Origin: an uncultured Flavobacteriaceae bacterium
GTDB lineage: Bacteria > Bacteroidota > Bacteroidia > Flavobacteriales > Flavobacteriaceae
Direction of reading: 5' to 3'
NCBI GenBank assembly: GCA_905381055.1
Contig: CAJPUR010000008.1
Location: 1-38,906 of the forward strand
DNA: 38,906 nt
Shown here in pieces: positions 8,782-17,917 of the stretch. The stretch's first letter is position 1; each line of letters begins with the position of its first letter. Below the pieces are notes generated by a model that did not search any database, was not told where the DNA came from, and saw nothing but the letters and a program-made list of their open reading frames with translations. The position numbers and the translations under genes were made by a program.

Positions 8782-8802
8782 TGCTTATTTTAATATCTAA
8801 TA

Positions 8803-9633
8803 ATGATAAGAAAAATTATTCGTAAAACGATTTCCGTAATTGAAAGTGAACAAAACGCCTCTATTCTTTCAAAGGAGTACGTTCTTGAAAATCGAACTCA
8901 AGAAAAAAAAGTATTAGAGTTAATTAAAAAATTACAACCTTATAACGTGGGTAAAGATTTAATACGATTAGGAGCAAAAAGAGACGGAGGATATCTCGTC
9001 CCTGACGATTTAGTCGAAATAGAAGCTTGTTTTTCTCCTGGTGTTTCAACAGTCAGTGAATTTGAAAAAGATTGTTTTAATAGAGGTATGAAAATTTTTC
9101 TTGCTGATAAATCAGTAGATAAACCAAAAATTGGATTAAATAAAAATAATTATCATTTTTTAAAAAAATATATCGGTTGCTATAATAATGACGATTTTAT
9201 AACTCTAGATTCATGGATTAATTCTAGTAACATTAAAAAAAATAAAGATTTAATGCTTCAAATGGATATTGAAGGGGCAGAGTACACATCTCTATTAAAT
9301 ATTTCTGATGACTTACTAAATCTTTTTAGAATAATTGTAATAGAATTTCACGATTTACATAAATTTTGGAATAAAGGTTTTTATGATATTGCTTCAGTAT
9401 GTTTTGATAAAATTTTACTAAATCACACCTGTGTTCATATACACCCAAATAATTTTGAACCTATAGACTCACATAATGAAATTGAAATTCCAATGGCTGC
9501 TGAATTTACATTTATAAGGAATGATAGATTTTCAACTAAAAGTCATCAAAAGTCTTTTCCTCATAATCTAGATAATGATAATTCAAATGAAAGAAAATCT
9601 ATCTTATTACCAAAAATTTGGTATCTTCAATAG
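8803..9633 (+). CDS. FkbM-family methyltransferase-like protein
   Basis: A 276-residue cytosolic protein with FkbM-domain marks: CFSPGVSTVSEFE (residues 76-88) as a variant SAM-binding region, an ITLDSWI segment, QMDIEGAEY (153-161), and IVIEFHDLH. These proteins usually methylate O-groups on glycans or secondary metabolites and are often found in surface polysaccharide loci. The glycine-rich motif I is replaced by FSPGV, as in a subset of FkbM proteins. Its stop is only 2 bases from the start of the next gene, so it is cotranscribed with at least one isomerase-like gene. Target unknown. Confidence 0.72.
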   Translation: MIRKIIRKTISVIESEQNASILSKEYVLENRTQEKKVLELIKKLQPYNVGKDLIRLGAKRDGGYLVPDDLVEIEACFSPGVSTVSEFEKDCFNRGMKIFLADKSVDKPKIGLNKNNYHFLKKYIGCYNNDDFITLDSWINSSNIKKNKDLMLQMDIEGAEYTSLLNISDDLLNLFRIIVIEFHDLHKFWNKGFYDIASVCFDKILLNHTCVHIHPNNFEPIDSHNEIEIPMAAEFTFIRNDRFSTKSHQKSFPHNLDNDNSNERKSILLPKIWYLQ

Positions 9634-9635
9634 TA

Positions 9636-10580
9636 ATGATTAATAGAAGGAGTTTTGTAAAATCAATTTCAACAATTTCATTTGGATCAGTTTTGATTCC
9701 CAATCAGTTTCCAGAAATGAAAGGTGAAAATTATTTCAAAGCAAGCTTATCACCTGGTTCAATTGGATTAAAAACAGATGCGAATAAAATAATATCTCAA
9801 GCCTATAAATATAATTTTAGTGCTATATCTCCTTTACTATCTGAACTAATTTCTTTTAGCTTAAAACAAATTGACGATTATAGATCAAAAATGAAAAAGC
9901 ATAATCTAGTATTTGATGCCGCAGGGCTACCAATTCAATTCAGATTAGATGAAGCCAATTTTTTAAAAGATTATGAAGTATTAAAAAATAACTTACCTAA
10001 AATTTCAAAATTTAAAATACCAGGATTTATAACTTGGATAATGCCAACAAATAATGAATTTCCATATTTAAAAAATTTTAACATTCATAAATCAAGATTA
10101 AAAAAAGTTGCTAGACTATTAAATAAATATGACATGAAATTAGGTCTCGAATATGTTGGCCCTAAAACTTTAATGTCAAGAGATAAATTCCCTTTTATCC
10201 ACACAATTGCTGAACTTAGATCATTAATACATGAAATTAAGGAAGATAATGTTGGATATCTTTTAGACTCTTTCCATATGTATTGTTCAGAGGATAAACC
10301 AAGTGATTACGAATTTTTAAAAAAGGAAGATATTGTCTCCGTTCAGATAAATGACGCAGTTATGGGAAGAAGTCCTTCAGAACAAATTGATTTTGAAAGG
10401 AATTTGCCTGGAATTACTGGAGTTATTAATTTAAAACAATTCCTTTCTATTTTGAAATCTAAATTTTATAATGGTTGCATAAGCGTTGAACCATTTAACA
10501 AAGAAATTTATAACATGGAGGAGAACAAAAAACTAATTGCAGTTTCAAATTCTTTACTAAATACATTTAATTTGGTTTAA
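9636..10580 (+). CDS. Exported xylose-isomerase-like TIM barrel protein, Tat signal
   Basis: A 314-residue protein of the sugar phosphate isomerase/epimerase superfamily. The start NRRSFVKSISTISFGSV is a twin-arginine signal (Arg4-Arg5), so it probably acts in the periplasm. Likely metal or active-site residues are Glu172 (GLEYVGP), Asp211 and His214 (LLDSFHMY), and Glu285 (SVEPFN). The usual HVKD strand is replaced by VQIND (236-240), so the fourth ligand may differ. I start at ATG 9636; an in-frame TTG at 9618 lies inside the preceding gene. It is followed after 19 bases by a second barrel protein. Substrate unknown. Confidence 0.78.
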   Translation: MINRRSFVKSISTISFGSVLIPNQFPEMKGENYFKASLSPGSIGLKTDANKIISQAYKYNFSAISPLLSELISFSLKQIDDYRSKMKKHNLVFDAAGLPIQFRLDEANFLKDYEVLKNNLPKISKFKIPGFITWIMPTNNEFPYLKNFNIHKSRLKKVARLLNKYDMKLGLEYVGPKTLMSRDKFPFIHTIAELRSLIHEIKEDNVGYLLDSFHMYCSEDKPSDYEFLKKEDIVSVQINDAVMGRSPSEQIDFERNLPGITGVINLKQFLSILKSKFYNGCISVEPFNKEIYNMEENKKLIAVSNSLLNTFNLV

Positions 10581-10599
10581 CCATAAATTCAAAAAAACT

Positions 10600-11481
10600 A
10601 TGTCGATTAATATAAAATTAATAGAAAAAAGTGGAGTTCAATTGTTTACAATAATGGGACTATTAAATGATTTTAAAAAATCAATGCAAATAATAAGCTC
10701 AATAGGCTTTAAAAATATAGAGCTTTTTGGCCCATACCCATTTAGTTCAGATGAAACAAAAAAAGAATGGTCGAGTTATAAAGAAATGTTTGGATTAAAA
10801 AAAGATGATATTTTCGATGGAAAAAATTCTAAAGAGATATATAAAATTATCAAGGAAAATGATTTAAATGTTCCGTCTTTGCATGTAGACCTAAATACAT
10901 TAAGACATAATTTCAGTCAATTAATTAATGAAGTGAAATACTTTAATTCTAAATATATTGTTTTGCCAGCATTAATGGAACCCCCTAAAACTATTGACGG
11001 ATATAAAAAATATGCTGAAGAATTTAATTCTTTTGGAAAAAAATTAAGCGAAATCGACATGAAATTTGTTTATCATAATCACGGATATGAACACAAAGTT
11101 ATAGACAATAATGAAGGGATTAATGTTCTTTTTGATTATACAAATCCTGAATATGTAAAATTTGAATTAGATGTTTTTTGGATGAAGGCTGCAGGGAAAA
11201 ATCCTTTAGAATACCTCAAGAAACATCCTTCTAGATTCGCTTTAATGCATGTTAAAGATTCCTCAGAACCTTTTGTTTTTTCAAAGGATGGGCAAACGCC
11301 TGATCAATGGATGGAGGGATTTTCTTTTGTTTCAGACCCAGGAGAAGGGATTCTACCATTAAAAGAATACATCAGTGAAGGACTTAAAAATGGAATTGAT
11401 TATTTTATGATAGAAAAAGATTTATCACAAGACCCAATGAAAACCCTTGAAACAAGTTATAATTTTTTAAAAAACTTTTAA
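10600..11481 (+). CDS. Sugar phosphate isomerase/epimerase-like TIM barrel protein
   Basis: A 293-residue protein without a signal peptide. It has the complete xylose-isomerase-like site: YHNHGYEH (residues 158-165), FELDVFWMKAAG (188-199), LMHVKD (215-220) with His217, and Glu272 in MIEKD. Compared with the exported paralogous neighbour it keeps the canonical HVKD. Together with the upstream barrel protein and the distant Gfo/Idh/MocA oxidoreductase, it suggests oxidation and isomerisation of an unusual sugar or cyclitol. Its stop is 8 bases from the stop of the convergent gene at 11490. Confidence 0.82.
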   Translation: MSINIKLIEKSGVQLFTIMGLLNDFKKSMQIISSIGFKNIELFGPYPFSSDETKKEWSSYKEMFGLKKDDIFDGKNSKEIYKIIKENDLNVPSLHVDLNTLRHNFSQLINEVKYFNSKYIVLPALMEPPKTIDGYKKYAEEFNSFGKKLSEIDMKFVYHNHGYEHKVIDNNEGINVLFDYTNPEYVKFELDVFWMKAAGKNPLEYLKKHPSRFALMHVKDSSEPFVFSKDGQTPDQWMEGFSFVSDPGEGILPLKEYISEGLKNGIDYFMIEKDLSQDPMKTLETSYNFLKNF

Positions 11482-11489
11482 TAAAAAAA

Positions 11490-12092
11490 TTAATTTGTGT
11501 CTATAATCTCTGTTGAACCAAAAAGTTGTCCAATAAATTTTGAAAAAATTGGTCTACTTGAAGTTTTATTTCCTGTATTTTGATCAAATCTTTGAAAAGA
11601 AACATACTTAATAATTTTTTTGTTGTGGAATCTTAATAGTAATTTATCTCCCTCATTTAATCCCCCTTCTAATACCTCTGAAATGTCTGCATATTTAATT
11701 CTTTTTAGAATTGGATGAGCTTTAAATTCTTTATAACCTGATACCATTAACTCTTGTAATCGATTAAATTTCTCTTCATTGGCTAAATGAAAACTTGATA
11801 TTTTTGCAGTTGGATTTTCAACTCCATATTGAGATAACTCAGTATCAAATCCTATCATAAAGGCACTTACAAAAAAAATTGTGTAAGACCCATCTTCATT
11901 TAATTCACTTTGGGTGAGATAAACATCGGACATTCCTCCAGTTAATTTAGACATAGCTTTCCCTAATTGACAACATTTACCAATAGTTGTTGAGGTTTTT
12001 CTTAGTGGAATAATTTCTTCACTATTATCATATAATTTAATTTGAGCATTAATTGAAATAGAAAAAAGAAATAATATTATAATTTTTTTCAT
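11490..12092 (-). CDS. Secreted protein of unknown function
   Basis: A 200-residue protein with a signal peptide (MKKIIILFLFSISINAQ). I chose the ATG at 12092; an in-frame TTG at 12119 would put nine extra residues before the signal. The mature part has a KCCQLGKA motif near residue 40 with two adjacent cysteines, an amphipathic helix region in the middle, and an SFQRFDQNTGNK segment near the end. No family recognised. The divergent intergenic stretch up to 12329 contains a perfect 13-base inverted repeat (12175-12187 and 12195-12207, pure A/T) and no recognisable promoter box. Confidence 0.65.
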   Translation of the reverse strand: MKKIIILFLFSISINAQIKLYDNSEEIIPLRKTSTTIGKCCQLGKAMSKLTGGMSDVYLTQSELNEDGSYTIFFVSAFMIGFDTELSQYGVENPTAKISSFHLANEEKFNRLQELMVSGYKEFKAHPILKRIKYADISEVLEGGLNEGDKLLLRFHNKKIIKYVSFQRFDQNTGNKTSSRPIFSKFIGQLFGSTEIIDTN

Positions 12093-12329
12093 AAAACTGG
12101 TTATTTTGATATTTTTCAATTATTTAAATTTAAAAAATTATTTATAATAAATCATTACAAGGCATTGATTACGAATTATTTAAAATTTTATTTAAATTTT
12201 AAATAATAAACTAGAATAATGAGGTCTAAAATGGGGATGATTAAATTAAAGAAAAAATTTCCTTAAAAGTATATTATATTATGTTCAAAAAAAATAAATT
12301 TATAAACTATAAATAAAATCTAAAAAATT

Positions 12330-13265
12330 ATGAAAAATTCACTTATTATTTTCCTTTTTTGCTCTAGTGTGCTAATTGCTCAAAAGAAAACTAAAAACGG
12401 AACTGTTTATATTAAACATCCAGGAATTGAACTTGTTAATAAATTCAACAAAGCATTTGTAGAAGCAGATACTATTGCTCTTGATGAAATTTTGCATAAA
12501 GATTTTAAAAGACGAAATGGTATTTCACAAAATAAGTCAGATACTGGTGATACAAAATCTCAATTAATTCAAAATTCAATTTATTGGAATTCTAATATAA
12601 AATATTTAAGTATAACTCAAGCAAAACCTGCTTATCCAGACGCAATAGAATATAAAGAAGGTAAACAATTGTGGGTTCAAAGTTGGGATAGAGTTAATGG
12701 TTACCATAAATCCACAGGAGTTAAATTAGATGCTCCTTTACATAGATTATTCAGACTTACTTCTGATGCAAAAAAAATTCTTTGGATTGCTGAATATTTT
12801 GATACAAAAATTTACTGGGATATATGGAGCGGAGATGGAAAGGATAGAAAGAATGGTGAAATTTTTATGGAACACGAGAACATAAATACAGTAAGGAAAG
12901 TAATGTATTCGTTTGAATTTGGAAATTATGAAGAAGCTTACAGCTATTTTGATGAGGATGCAGTTATATACGATATAAATTTACCTATTGACAAAACACT
13001 AACTCTAGAAGAAGGAATCGAAAGTGATAAAATTTTTCTTAATACTTATGAAATTGAGTCAATTGACATGAGAGGATATGTTGATTATTTAAATTATGAT
13101 TGGGGAGATGCAAATTCAGCTCTATCATGGTGGACTTTTAGACTAAAGAGAAAGAAAGATGGTGAAAAAATTGATTTACCAGTTCATATCCAGGATTCTT
13201 TTAATGATGAAGGAAAAATAGTAAGAAGAGTTCTTTATTACAGTATGAAATTATTAGAAAATTAA
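12330..13265 (+). CDS. Secreted protein with two NTF2/SnoaL-like domains
   Basis: A 311-residue protein with a signal peptide (residues 1-17, ending LIAQ). Residues about 30-165 and 185-310 each show the SnoaL/NTF2-like pattern: an N-terminal helix with a turn (LVNKFNKAFVEADTIALDEIL in the first half, VRKVMYSFEFGNYEEAYSYF in the second), then strands ending in WxWxF/YFD-type sheets. Acidic residues such as DEDAV and DAP could line pockets, but I cannot identify a catalytic set. Tandem NTF2-like proteins may bind or isomerise small hydrophobic ligands. The gene is monocistronic and ends before the strong hairpin at 13329. Confidence 0.7.
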   Translation: MKNSLIIFLFCSSVLIAQKKTKNGTVYIKHPGIELVNKFNKAFVEADTIALDEILHKDFKRRNGISQNKSDTGDTKSQLIQNSIYWNSNIKYLSITQAKPAYPDAIEYKEGKQLWVQSWDRVNGYHKSTGVKLDAPLHRLFRLTSDAKKILWIAEYFDTKIYWDIWSGDGKDRKNGEIFMEHENINTVRKVMYSFEFGNYEEAYSYFDEDAVIYDINLPIDKTLTLEEGIESDKIFLNTYEIESIDMRGYVDYLNYDWGDANSALSWWTFRLKRKKDGEKIDLPVHIQDSFNDEGKIVRRVLYYSMKLLEN

Positions 13266-13328
13266 AAGCTTAATATTAAAACCTGTAAAATAAAATCTGA
13301 TTCAAATTATGTTTAATAGTTGAAAAAT

Positions 13329-13360
13329 AAACCTCCTAATTTAGGAGGTTTTTGTTTTTT
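13329..13360 (+). terminator. Strong Rho-independent terminator
   Basis: The stem AAACCTCC / GGAGGTTT (13329-13336 and 13344-13351) with loop TAATTTA is followed by a T-rich tail. It lies 63 bases after the stop of the double NTF2-like gene. Confidence 0.85.
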
Positions 13361-13461
13361 TGAGCGAGTACACTAGGAAATTATAACCTTTATAGAAATT
13401 TTAGTTAAAACACTTTAAATACTACAAATGATCGAATGAGGACTTACAACTTTTACCTAAG

Positions 13462-13485
13462 CCATCCGTAAAGTCATCCGTAAAA
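13462..13485. repeat. Two 12-base direct repeats beside tRNA-Glu
   Basis: CCATCCGTAAAG (13462-13473) and TCATCCGTAAAA (13474-13485) differ at two positions. They lie in the otherwise featureless stretch between the terminator at 13329 and the 3' end of tRNA-Glu. They could be a remnant of an element once integrated at the tRNA, or chance. No integrase gene is present. Confidence 0.5.
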
Positions 13486-13527
13486 AAACAAACCCCTAAT
13501 GACAGCAAGGGTTAAGAAAGATATTTG

Positions 13528-13599
13528 TAGCCCGTAGGGGAATCGAACCCCTCTTTCCAGGATGAAAACCTGATGTCCTAACCGATAGACGAACGGGCC
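13528..13599 (-). tRNA. tRNA-Glu (anticodon TTC)
   Basis: The minus strand gives a full cloverleaf. The acceptor stem is GGCCCGT paired with ACGGGCT (with a G-U first pair), the discriminator is A, the anticodon loop is TTTTCAT with TTC at positions 34-36, and the T arm is GAGGGGTTCGATTCCCC. CCA is not encoded. It resembles bacterial tRNA-Glu throughout. Confidence 0.95.
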
Positions 13600-13683
13600 A
13601 AAAATATGCGTGCAAACTTACATCTAAAAAAGTAAATCTGCAACCCTTTAATTTATATATTGATAAAAATAAAATATTATTTT

Positions 13684-15162
13684 TTAATAAGATTTAGCAA
13701 ATAAAACACGTTTTTTTGAAGGCTTACCAGAAAAAACACAACTGCCTGTTTCACCAACAGTTTCATATGGAATACATCTTATAGTAGCTTTAGTTATCTT
13801 TTTAATTTCCTCTTCAGTTTCAGAAGATCCATCCCAATGAGCAGAAATAAATCCACCTTTATTTTTAATAATATTTTTAAACTCTTCAAAATCATCAACT
13901 TCAGTGATATTTTCGTTTCTAAAACTTAAGGCTTTATTAAATAAATTATGTTGAATTTCATTTAATAGTTTTGAAATATATTCTGATAAATCATTTTTTG
14001 AAATTAACGATTTTTCAAGGGTATCTCTTCTAGCCAATTCAACTTGATTATTTTTAATATCTCGAGGCCCAATTGAAATCCTGATAGGCACTCCTTTTAG
14101 CTCATATTCATTAAATTTATAGCCTGGTTTAAAATTTTCTCTATCATCATATTTTACGCTAATTTTTGTTTGACTTAAAGAATCTTTAATCTCATGAGCA
14201 ACTTTTGAAACTTCATCAAACTGTTCTTGATTTTTATAAATAGGAATAATTACAACTTGAATTGGAGCAAGCTTAGGAGGAAGAACCAAGCCATTGTCGT
14301 CACTATGAGTCATAATCAAAGCTCCCATCAATCTTGTTGAAACTCCCCAAGAGGTAGCCCAAACATAATCTAGTTTACCCTCTTGATTAGCAAATTTAAC
14401 ATCAAAGGCTTTAGCAAAATTTTGACCTAAAAAATGGGAAGTACCCGCTTGGAGTGATTTTCCATCTTGCATTAATGCCTCAATACAATATGTTTCTATA
14501 GCTCCTGCAAACCTTTCAGTTTCTGACTTGATACCCTGAATCACAGGAATTGACATGAAATCTTCAGCAAATTTAGCATAAAGATCGTTTATTAATTTAG
14601 CTTCCTTAATTGCTTCTTCCTTTTTAGAGTGAGCAGTGTGTCCCTCCTGCCATAAAAACTCAGATGTTCTTAAAAATAATCTTGTCCTCATTTCCCATCT
14701 TACAACATTTGCCCATTGATTTATTAAAATGGGTAAATCTCTGTAGGATTGAATCCACTTTTTAAATGAACTCCATATGATTGCTTCACTTGTAGGTCTA
14801 ACAATTAATTCTTCTTCGAGTTTCGCTTCAGGGTCTACAATCAATTTTCCGCTATTATTTTTATCACTAATAAGTCTGTAATGAGTTACAACTGCACATT
14901 CTTTAGCAAAACCTTCTGCATTTTTTTCTTCAGCCTCAAATAATTTTTTTGGAACAAACATCGGAAAATATGCATTTTGATGTCCTGTTGATTTAAACAT
15001 TATATCAAGTTCAGATTGGATTTTTTCCCATATAGCGTAACCATAAGGTTTTATAATCATGCAGCCCCTAACATCTGATTGTTCAGCTAAATCAGCTTTA
15101 CTGACCAAATCATTATACCATTTTGAATAGTCTTCTAACCGACTTGTTAATTTCTTTGACAT
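13684..15162 (-). CDS. proS: Proline--tRNA ligase (archaeal/eukaryotic type)
   Basis: A 492-residue class II aminoacyl-tRNA synthetase. Visible are VRPTSE (residues 121-126), motif 2 with [16 protein letters not shown] (163-178), a [12 protein letters not shown] segment for proline binding, and motif 3 [16 protein letters not shown]. The anticodon-binding domain follows from about residue 290, with a C-terminal extension ending in Tyr. It lacks the editing insertion of the E. coli-type enzyme, so it is the short archaeal/eukaryotic type usual in Bacteroidota. The start ATG at 15162 is followed directly by the N-terminal helix of the catalytic domain. It sits alone, facing tRNA-Glu. Confidence 0.95.
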   Translation of the reverse strand: MSKKLTSRLEDYSKWYNDLVSKADLAEQSDVRGCMIIKPYGYAIWEKIQSELDIMFKSTGHQNAYFPMFVPKKLFEAEEKNAEGFAKECAVVTHYRLISDKNNSGKLIVDPEAKLEEELIVRPTSEAIIWSSFKKWIQSYRDLPILINQWANVVRWEMRTRLFLRTSEFLWQEGHTAHSKKEEAIKEAKLINDLYAKFAEDFMSIPVIQGIKSETERFAGAIETYCIEALMQDGKSLQAGTSHFLGQNFAKAFDVKFANQEGKLDYVWATSWGVSTRLMGALIMTHSDDNGLVLPPKLAPIQVVIIPIYKNQEQFDEVSKVAHEIKDSLSQTKISVKYDDRENFKPGYKFNEYELKGVPIRISIGPRDIKNNQVELARRDTLEKSLISKNDLSEYISKLLNEIQHNLFNKALSFRNENITEVDDFEEFKNIIKNKGGFISAHWDGSSETEEEIKKITKATIRCIPYETVGETGSCVFSGKPSKKRVLFAKSY

Positions 15163-15263
15163 AATTTATGGCATAAATTTTGTATATTTATTGATATAAG
15201 TTTTTTACACTACTAAATTAAGTATTAATAATTTTTTTTTGTTAAATAATAGAAAATCTTTTT

Positions 15264-16304
15264 ATGAATTTAATTAAATTTTTCATACTATTTTTTTGTT
15301 CAATTTTTTTAATTTCTTGCGGAAATTATAGAAGTGTATCATATTACAATAATGATCCTATATATGGAATAGCTGATAATAATTCAATTGCTCAACAATC
15401 AAATAATCAATCTTTTTACAAAAATTATTTTGATTCAAAATCTAACGAATTAAATAACAAATTAAATTCATCAATTGACTCTATTAAATCTAATCAAACT
15501 GAAAAAATAAATTCTGTCAAAAAGCCATGGGGTTCAAATGTGACTAAAACAGATATTTTCTTTGTAAATAATTACCCTTGGAGTAATGGATTTTATTCTC
15601 ATTACAATTATTATCCATACAATAGGTATTATAGGCCTTATAGCTTTTATGGTTATGGAAACTTTGGATTTTACAATAATTATTATAATCCCTTTTTCTA
15701 TGACTCTATGATTCCTTTTTATGATTATTATTCTCCATATAGGTTTTATGGCTTTGGTTTTAGACCTGGATTAGGGTATTACAATGGTTATTTCAACTAC
15801 AGATATAATAATTATGGTTATTCAAATTTTTCTAGAAGTGACTATTCAACAAATAACAGCTATTATCCAAATCGAGTTCTAATGGCTGATAATAGAGGTT
15901 CAAAAAATTATACATATAATAGGAATTCTAAATCTGATAATAACTCTGAAAAAACATCGAATTCAAGTAAAAACAATACTTCAAATAATTCAACTTTGAT
16001 TAGAAGATTAAATATGGGAAGAACTTACTTTGCTCCTCAATACCCATCATCTAGAAATAGTTATAATAATCCAAACTTGAATCAAAAAAATAACTTAAAG
16101 GCTGATGCCAATTCAAAAAACAAAAGAAATCAAATACCTAACTACAATAACTATAATTCAAAAAATTACACTTCAAGATCATATCCCTCAAATAACTATA
16201 GTTCAAGTAGTTCAAACTATTCTGGTAGGTCATCATACAGTAGTGGAGGTAGTTCGAGGTCCTCGGGAAATTCCCGATCATCTTCTGGTGGTAGAAGAAA
16301 CTAA
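15264..16304 (+). CDS. Tyr/Asn/Ser-rich low-complexity lipoprotein
   Basis: A 346-residue lipoprotein: signal residues 1-18, lipobox LISC, Cys19. Residues about 104-202 are extremely rich in Tyr, Asn, Phe and Gly (YYPYNRYYRPYSFYGYG and similar), 200-305 in Asn and Ser, and 310-346 in Ser, Gly and Arg (SSGGSSRSSG). No globular domain is recognisable, and the low-complexity composition makes homology unreliable. Similar proteins in flavobacteria are often mis-annotated as vitellogenin-like. The gene is 6 bases before the FadL-like gene and probably cotranscribed. Surface exposure or a scaffolding, adhesive or amyloid-like role is speculation. Confidence 0.75.
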   Translation: MNLIKFFILFFCSIFLISCGNYRSVSYYNNDPIYGIADNNSIAQQSNNQSFYKNYFDSKSNELNNKLNSSIDSIKSNQTEKINSVKKPWGSNVTKTDIFFVNNYPWSNGFYSHYNYYPYNRYYRPYSFYGYGNFGFYNNYYNPFFYDSMIPFYDYYSPYRFYGFGFRPGLGYYNGYFNYRYNNYGYSNFSRSDYSTNNSYYPNRVLMADNRGSKNYTYNRNSKSDNNSEKTSNSSKNNTSNNSTLIRRLNMGRTYFAPQYPSSRNSYNNPNLNQKNNLKADANSKNKRNQIPNYNNYNSKNYTSRSYPSNNYSSSSSNYSGRSSYSSGGSSRSSGNSRSSSGGRRN

Positions 16305-16310
16305 AGTAAT

Positions 16311-17834
16311 ATGATTTATAAAAAGTTTTTCTTCTTTTTCTTATTACTATTTTATACAGCGTTAAGTTATTCCCAATATTTTGAAGATTTAAAAAGATAT
16401 GTTGATGAAAATTATTCTGGAACTGCTCGGTATAATTCAATGGGAGGAGCTTTTGGATCATTAGGAGGTGAATTTTCATCTATAAGCGATAACCCTGCTT
16501 CGGGTGCTGTTTTCAACTACACTCAAATAGGGTTTAGTTTGAAACTTAATACTAAAAAAAATTCTGTTTTTTACAACAATACAAATACAATGAATGAATT
16601 CAATGATTTTGATTTTAATCAATTTGGAATTGTTTTTGTTTTAAATAATGATTCTAGTTCTTGGTCTAAACTTAATTTTTCTTTTAATTACCAATTACAA
16701 AATATTTATAATGACAAATTTTCTGCAAAAGGATCAAGTAATATTGGTATTGACAACTATTTTTTAAATTATGCCCAAGGCATTGAATTAAGTAATTTAA
16801 GACTTAATGATAATGAAAATATTTCTGGACTATATCAGTTCCTAGGCTCCTCTCCAAATTTAGGGTTTGGTGCACAACAAGCCTTTTTAGGATACCAAGG
16901 ATATATTGTCAATCCCACCTCAAACACCGATAACAATAATGTCTACTTTTCTAATGCTAAATATTCTGATAATTTAAATCAAGAATTATATTTAAATTCT
17001 TCAGGTGATAATAAAAAATCAAGCTTTAATGTAAGTGGATTTTATAAAAATAAATTTTATGTAGGTTTAAATATAAATTCATATGAAATTAATTTCTCAG
17101 AAACCAGAGAATTTATTGAAAATAATTATGATTTTGAGTCAAATGTAAGAAGTTTACAGTTAAGAAACGACCTAAAGACTTTTGGAAAAGGAACCTCAAT
17201 TCAAATTGGACTTATTGCTCTCCTAAAAAATAATTTTAGATTAGGTATTAGTTATCATAGCCCAATTTGGTATAAGTTTTTTGAAGAAAGCTCTCAATAT
17301 TTAATTTCATCTCATAAGATTGATGAAATTTTTTATGAAGATACTATTGACCCAAATACAATAAATGTTTATCCAGAGTATAAACTTTCGATTCCAAGCA
17401 AATTATCTGCGAGTATTTCATACGTATTTAATAAAAAAGGCATTATCTCTTTTGAATTTACCTCTCAAAATATCTCTTCAACAAACTTTAGCAATAATAT
17501 CAGTAATTCATTTACAGATTTAAATAATGAAGTTAATATTAGCTCAAAAACTAAAACTACTATTAAGACTGGTTTAGAATACAGGTTATACGACTCCATT
17601 AGCCTTAGAGGAGGCTTCTTCAATCAAAGTAGCTATGTTAAATCCTATGATAATGGATTAAGTGCTTTAAGTTTTGGAATTGGATTTAATTTTGGATATA
17701 GTTTTCTTGATATATCAATTCAAAAATTTAACTCAAAAGATTCAAAAAAAATATTTAATTCTGTTTTAAATAATAATTTTTCAATCAAAAAAGAAATCAC
17801 AAAAGTTGTAGCTACATACATCATCAATTTATAA
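16311..17834 (+). CDS. Outer-membrane transport protein, OmpP1/FadL-like
   Basis: A 507-residue protein with a signal peptide (residues 1-21, ending SYSQ) and a beta-barrel pattern of alternating hydrophobic and polar residues. The N-terminus carries ARYNSMGGAFGSLGGEFSSISDNPAS, the signature of the flavobacterial OmpP1/FadL/TodX group, and the final strands end in aromatic and hydrophobic residues. The family takes up hydrophobic molecules through the outer membrane, though this subgroup's ligand is unknown. It follows the Tyr-rich lipoprotein gene by 6 bases, which suggests coexpression and possibly a physical partnership. The gene is followed by a short spacer with the folE promoter. Confidence 0.85.
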   Translation: MIYKKFFFFFLLLFYTALSYSQYFEDLKRYVDENYSGTARYNSMGGAFGSLGGEFSSISDNPASGAVFNYTQIGFSLKLNTKKNSVFYNNTNTMNEFNDFDFNQFGIVFVLNNDSSSWSKLNFSFNYQLQNIYNDKFSAKGSSNIGIDNYFLNYAQGIELSNLRLNDNENISGLYQFLGSSPNLGFGAQQAFLGYQGYIVNPTSNTDNNNVYFSNAKYSDNLNQELYLNSSGDNKKSSFNVSGFYKNKFYVGLNINSYEINFSETREFIENNYDFESNVRSLQLRNDLKTFGKGTSIQIGLIALLKNNFRLGISYHSPIWYKFFEESSQYLISSHKIDEIFYEDTIDPNTINVYPEYKLSIPSKLSASISYVFNKKGIISFEFTSQNISSTNFSNNISNSFTDLNNEVNISSKTKTTIKTGLEYRLYDSISLRGGFFNQSSYVKSYDNGLSALSFGIGFNFGYSFLDISIQKFNSKDSKKIFNSVLNNNFSIKKEITKVVATYIINL

Positions 17835-17890
17835 TTTTTATAAATTAATTATTCATTATAGATACAAATGGAAATTATTACATAAATCCT

Positions 17891-17898
17891 TACATTTG
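17891..17898 (+). promoter_or_regulatory. Putative promoter -7 element (TACATTTG) of the folE operon
   Basis: TACATTTG matches TAnnTTTG, 19 bases before the folE ATG, giving a predicted leader of about 13 bases. No clear -33 TTTG at the expected distance. Confidence 0.5.
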
Positions 17899-17917
17899 TA
17901 AATACTTAAAAAATATT

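Noticed and set aside
12093-12119. TTG-started N-terminal extension of the secreted protein at 11490
   Set aside because: It places nine residues before a complete signal peptide; ATG 12092 starts directly at the signal.
12175-12207. 13-base A/T inverted repeat as terminator
   Set aside because: It lies between two divergent gene starts, where no transcript should end, and has no T-run.
13684-15162. Archaeal/eukaryotic-type ProRS as evidence of recent horizontal transfer
   Set aside because: This type is widespread in Bacteroidota, so it is expected here.
15590-15830. Tandem-repeat-like DNA encoding Tyr/Asn stretches, considered as a CRISPR or satellite array
   Set aside because: There is no fixed repeat length or spacer; it is codon-level low complexity inside a gene.
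16105-16479. Open frames overlapping the 3' end of the Tyr/Ser-rich lipoprotein gene and the start of the porin gene
   Set aside because: They overlap well-supported genes in other frames, follow from low-complexity DNA, and show no protein features of their own.
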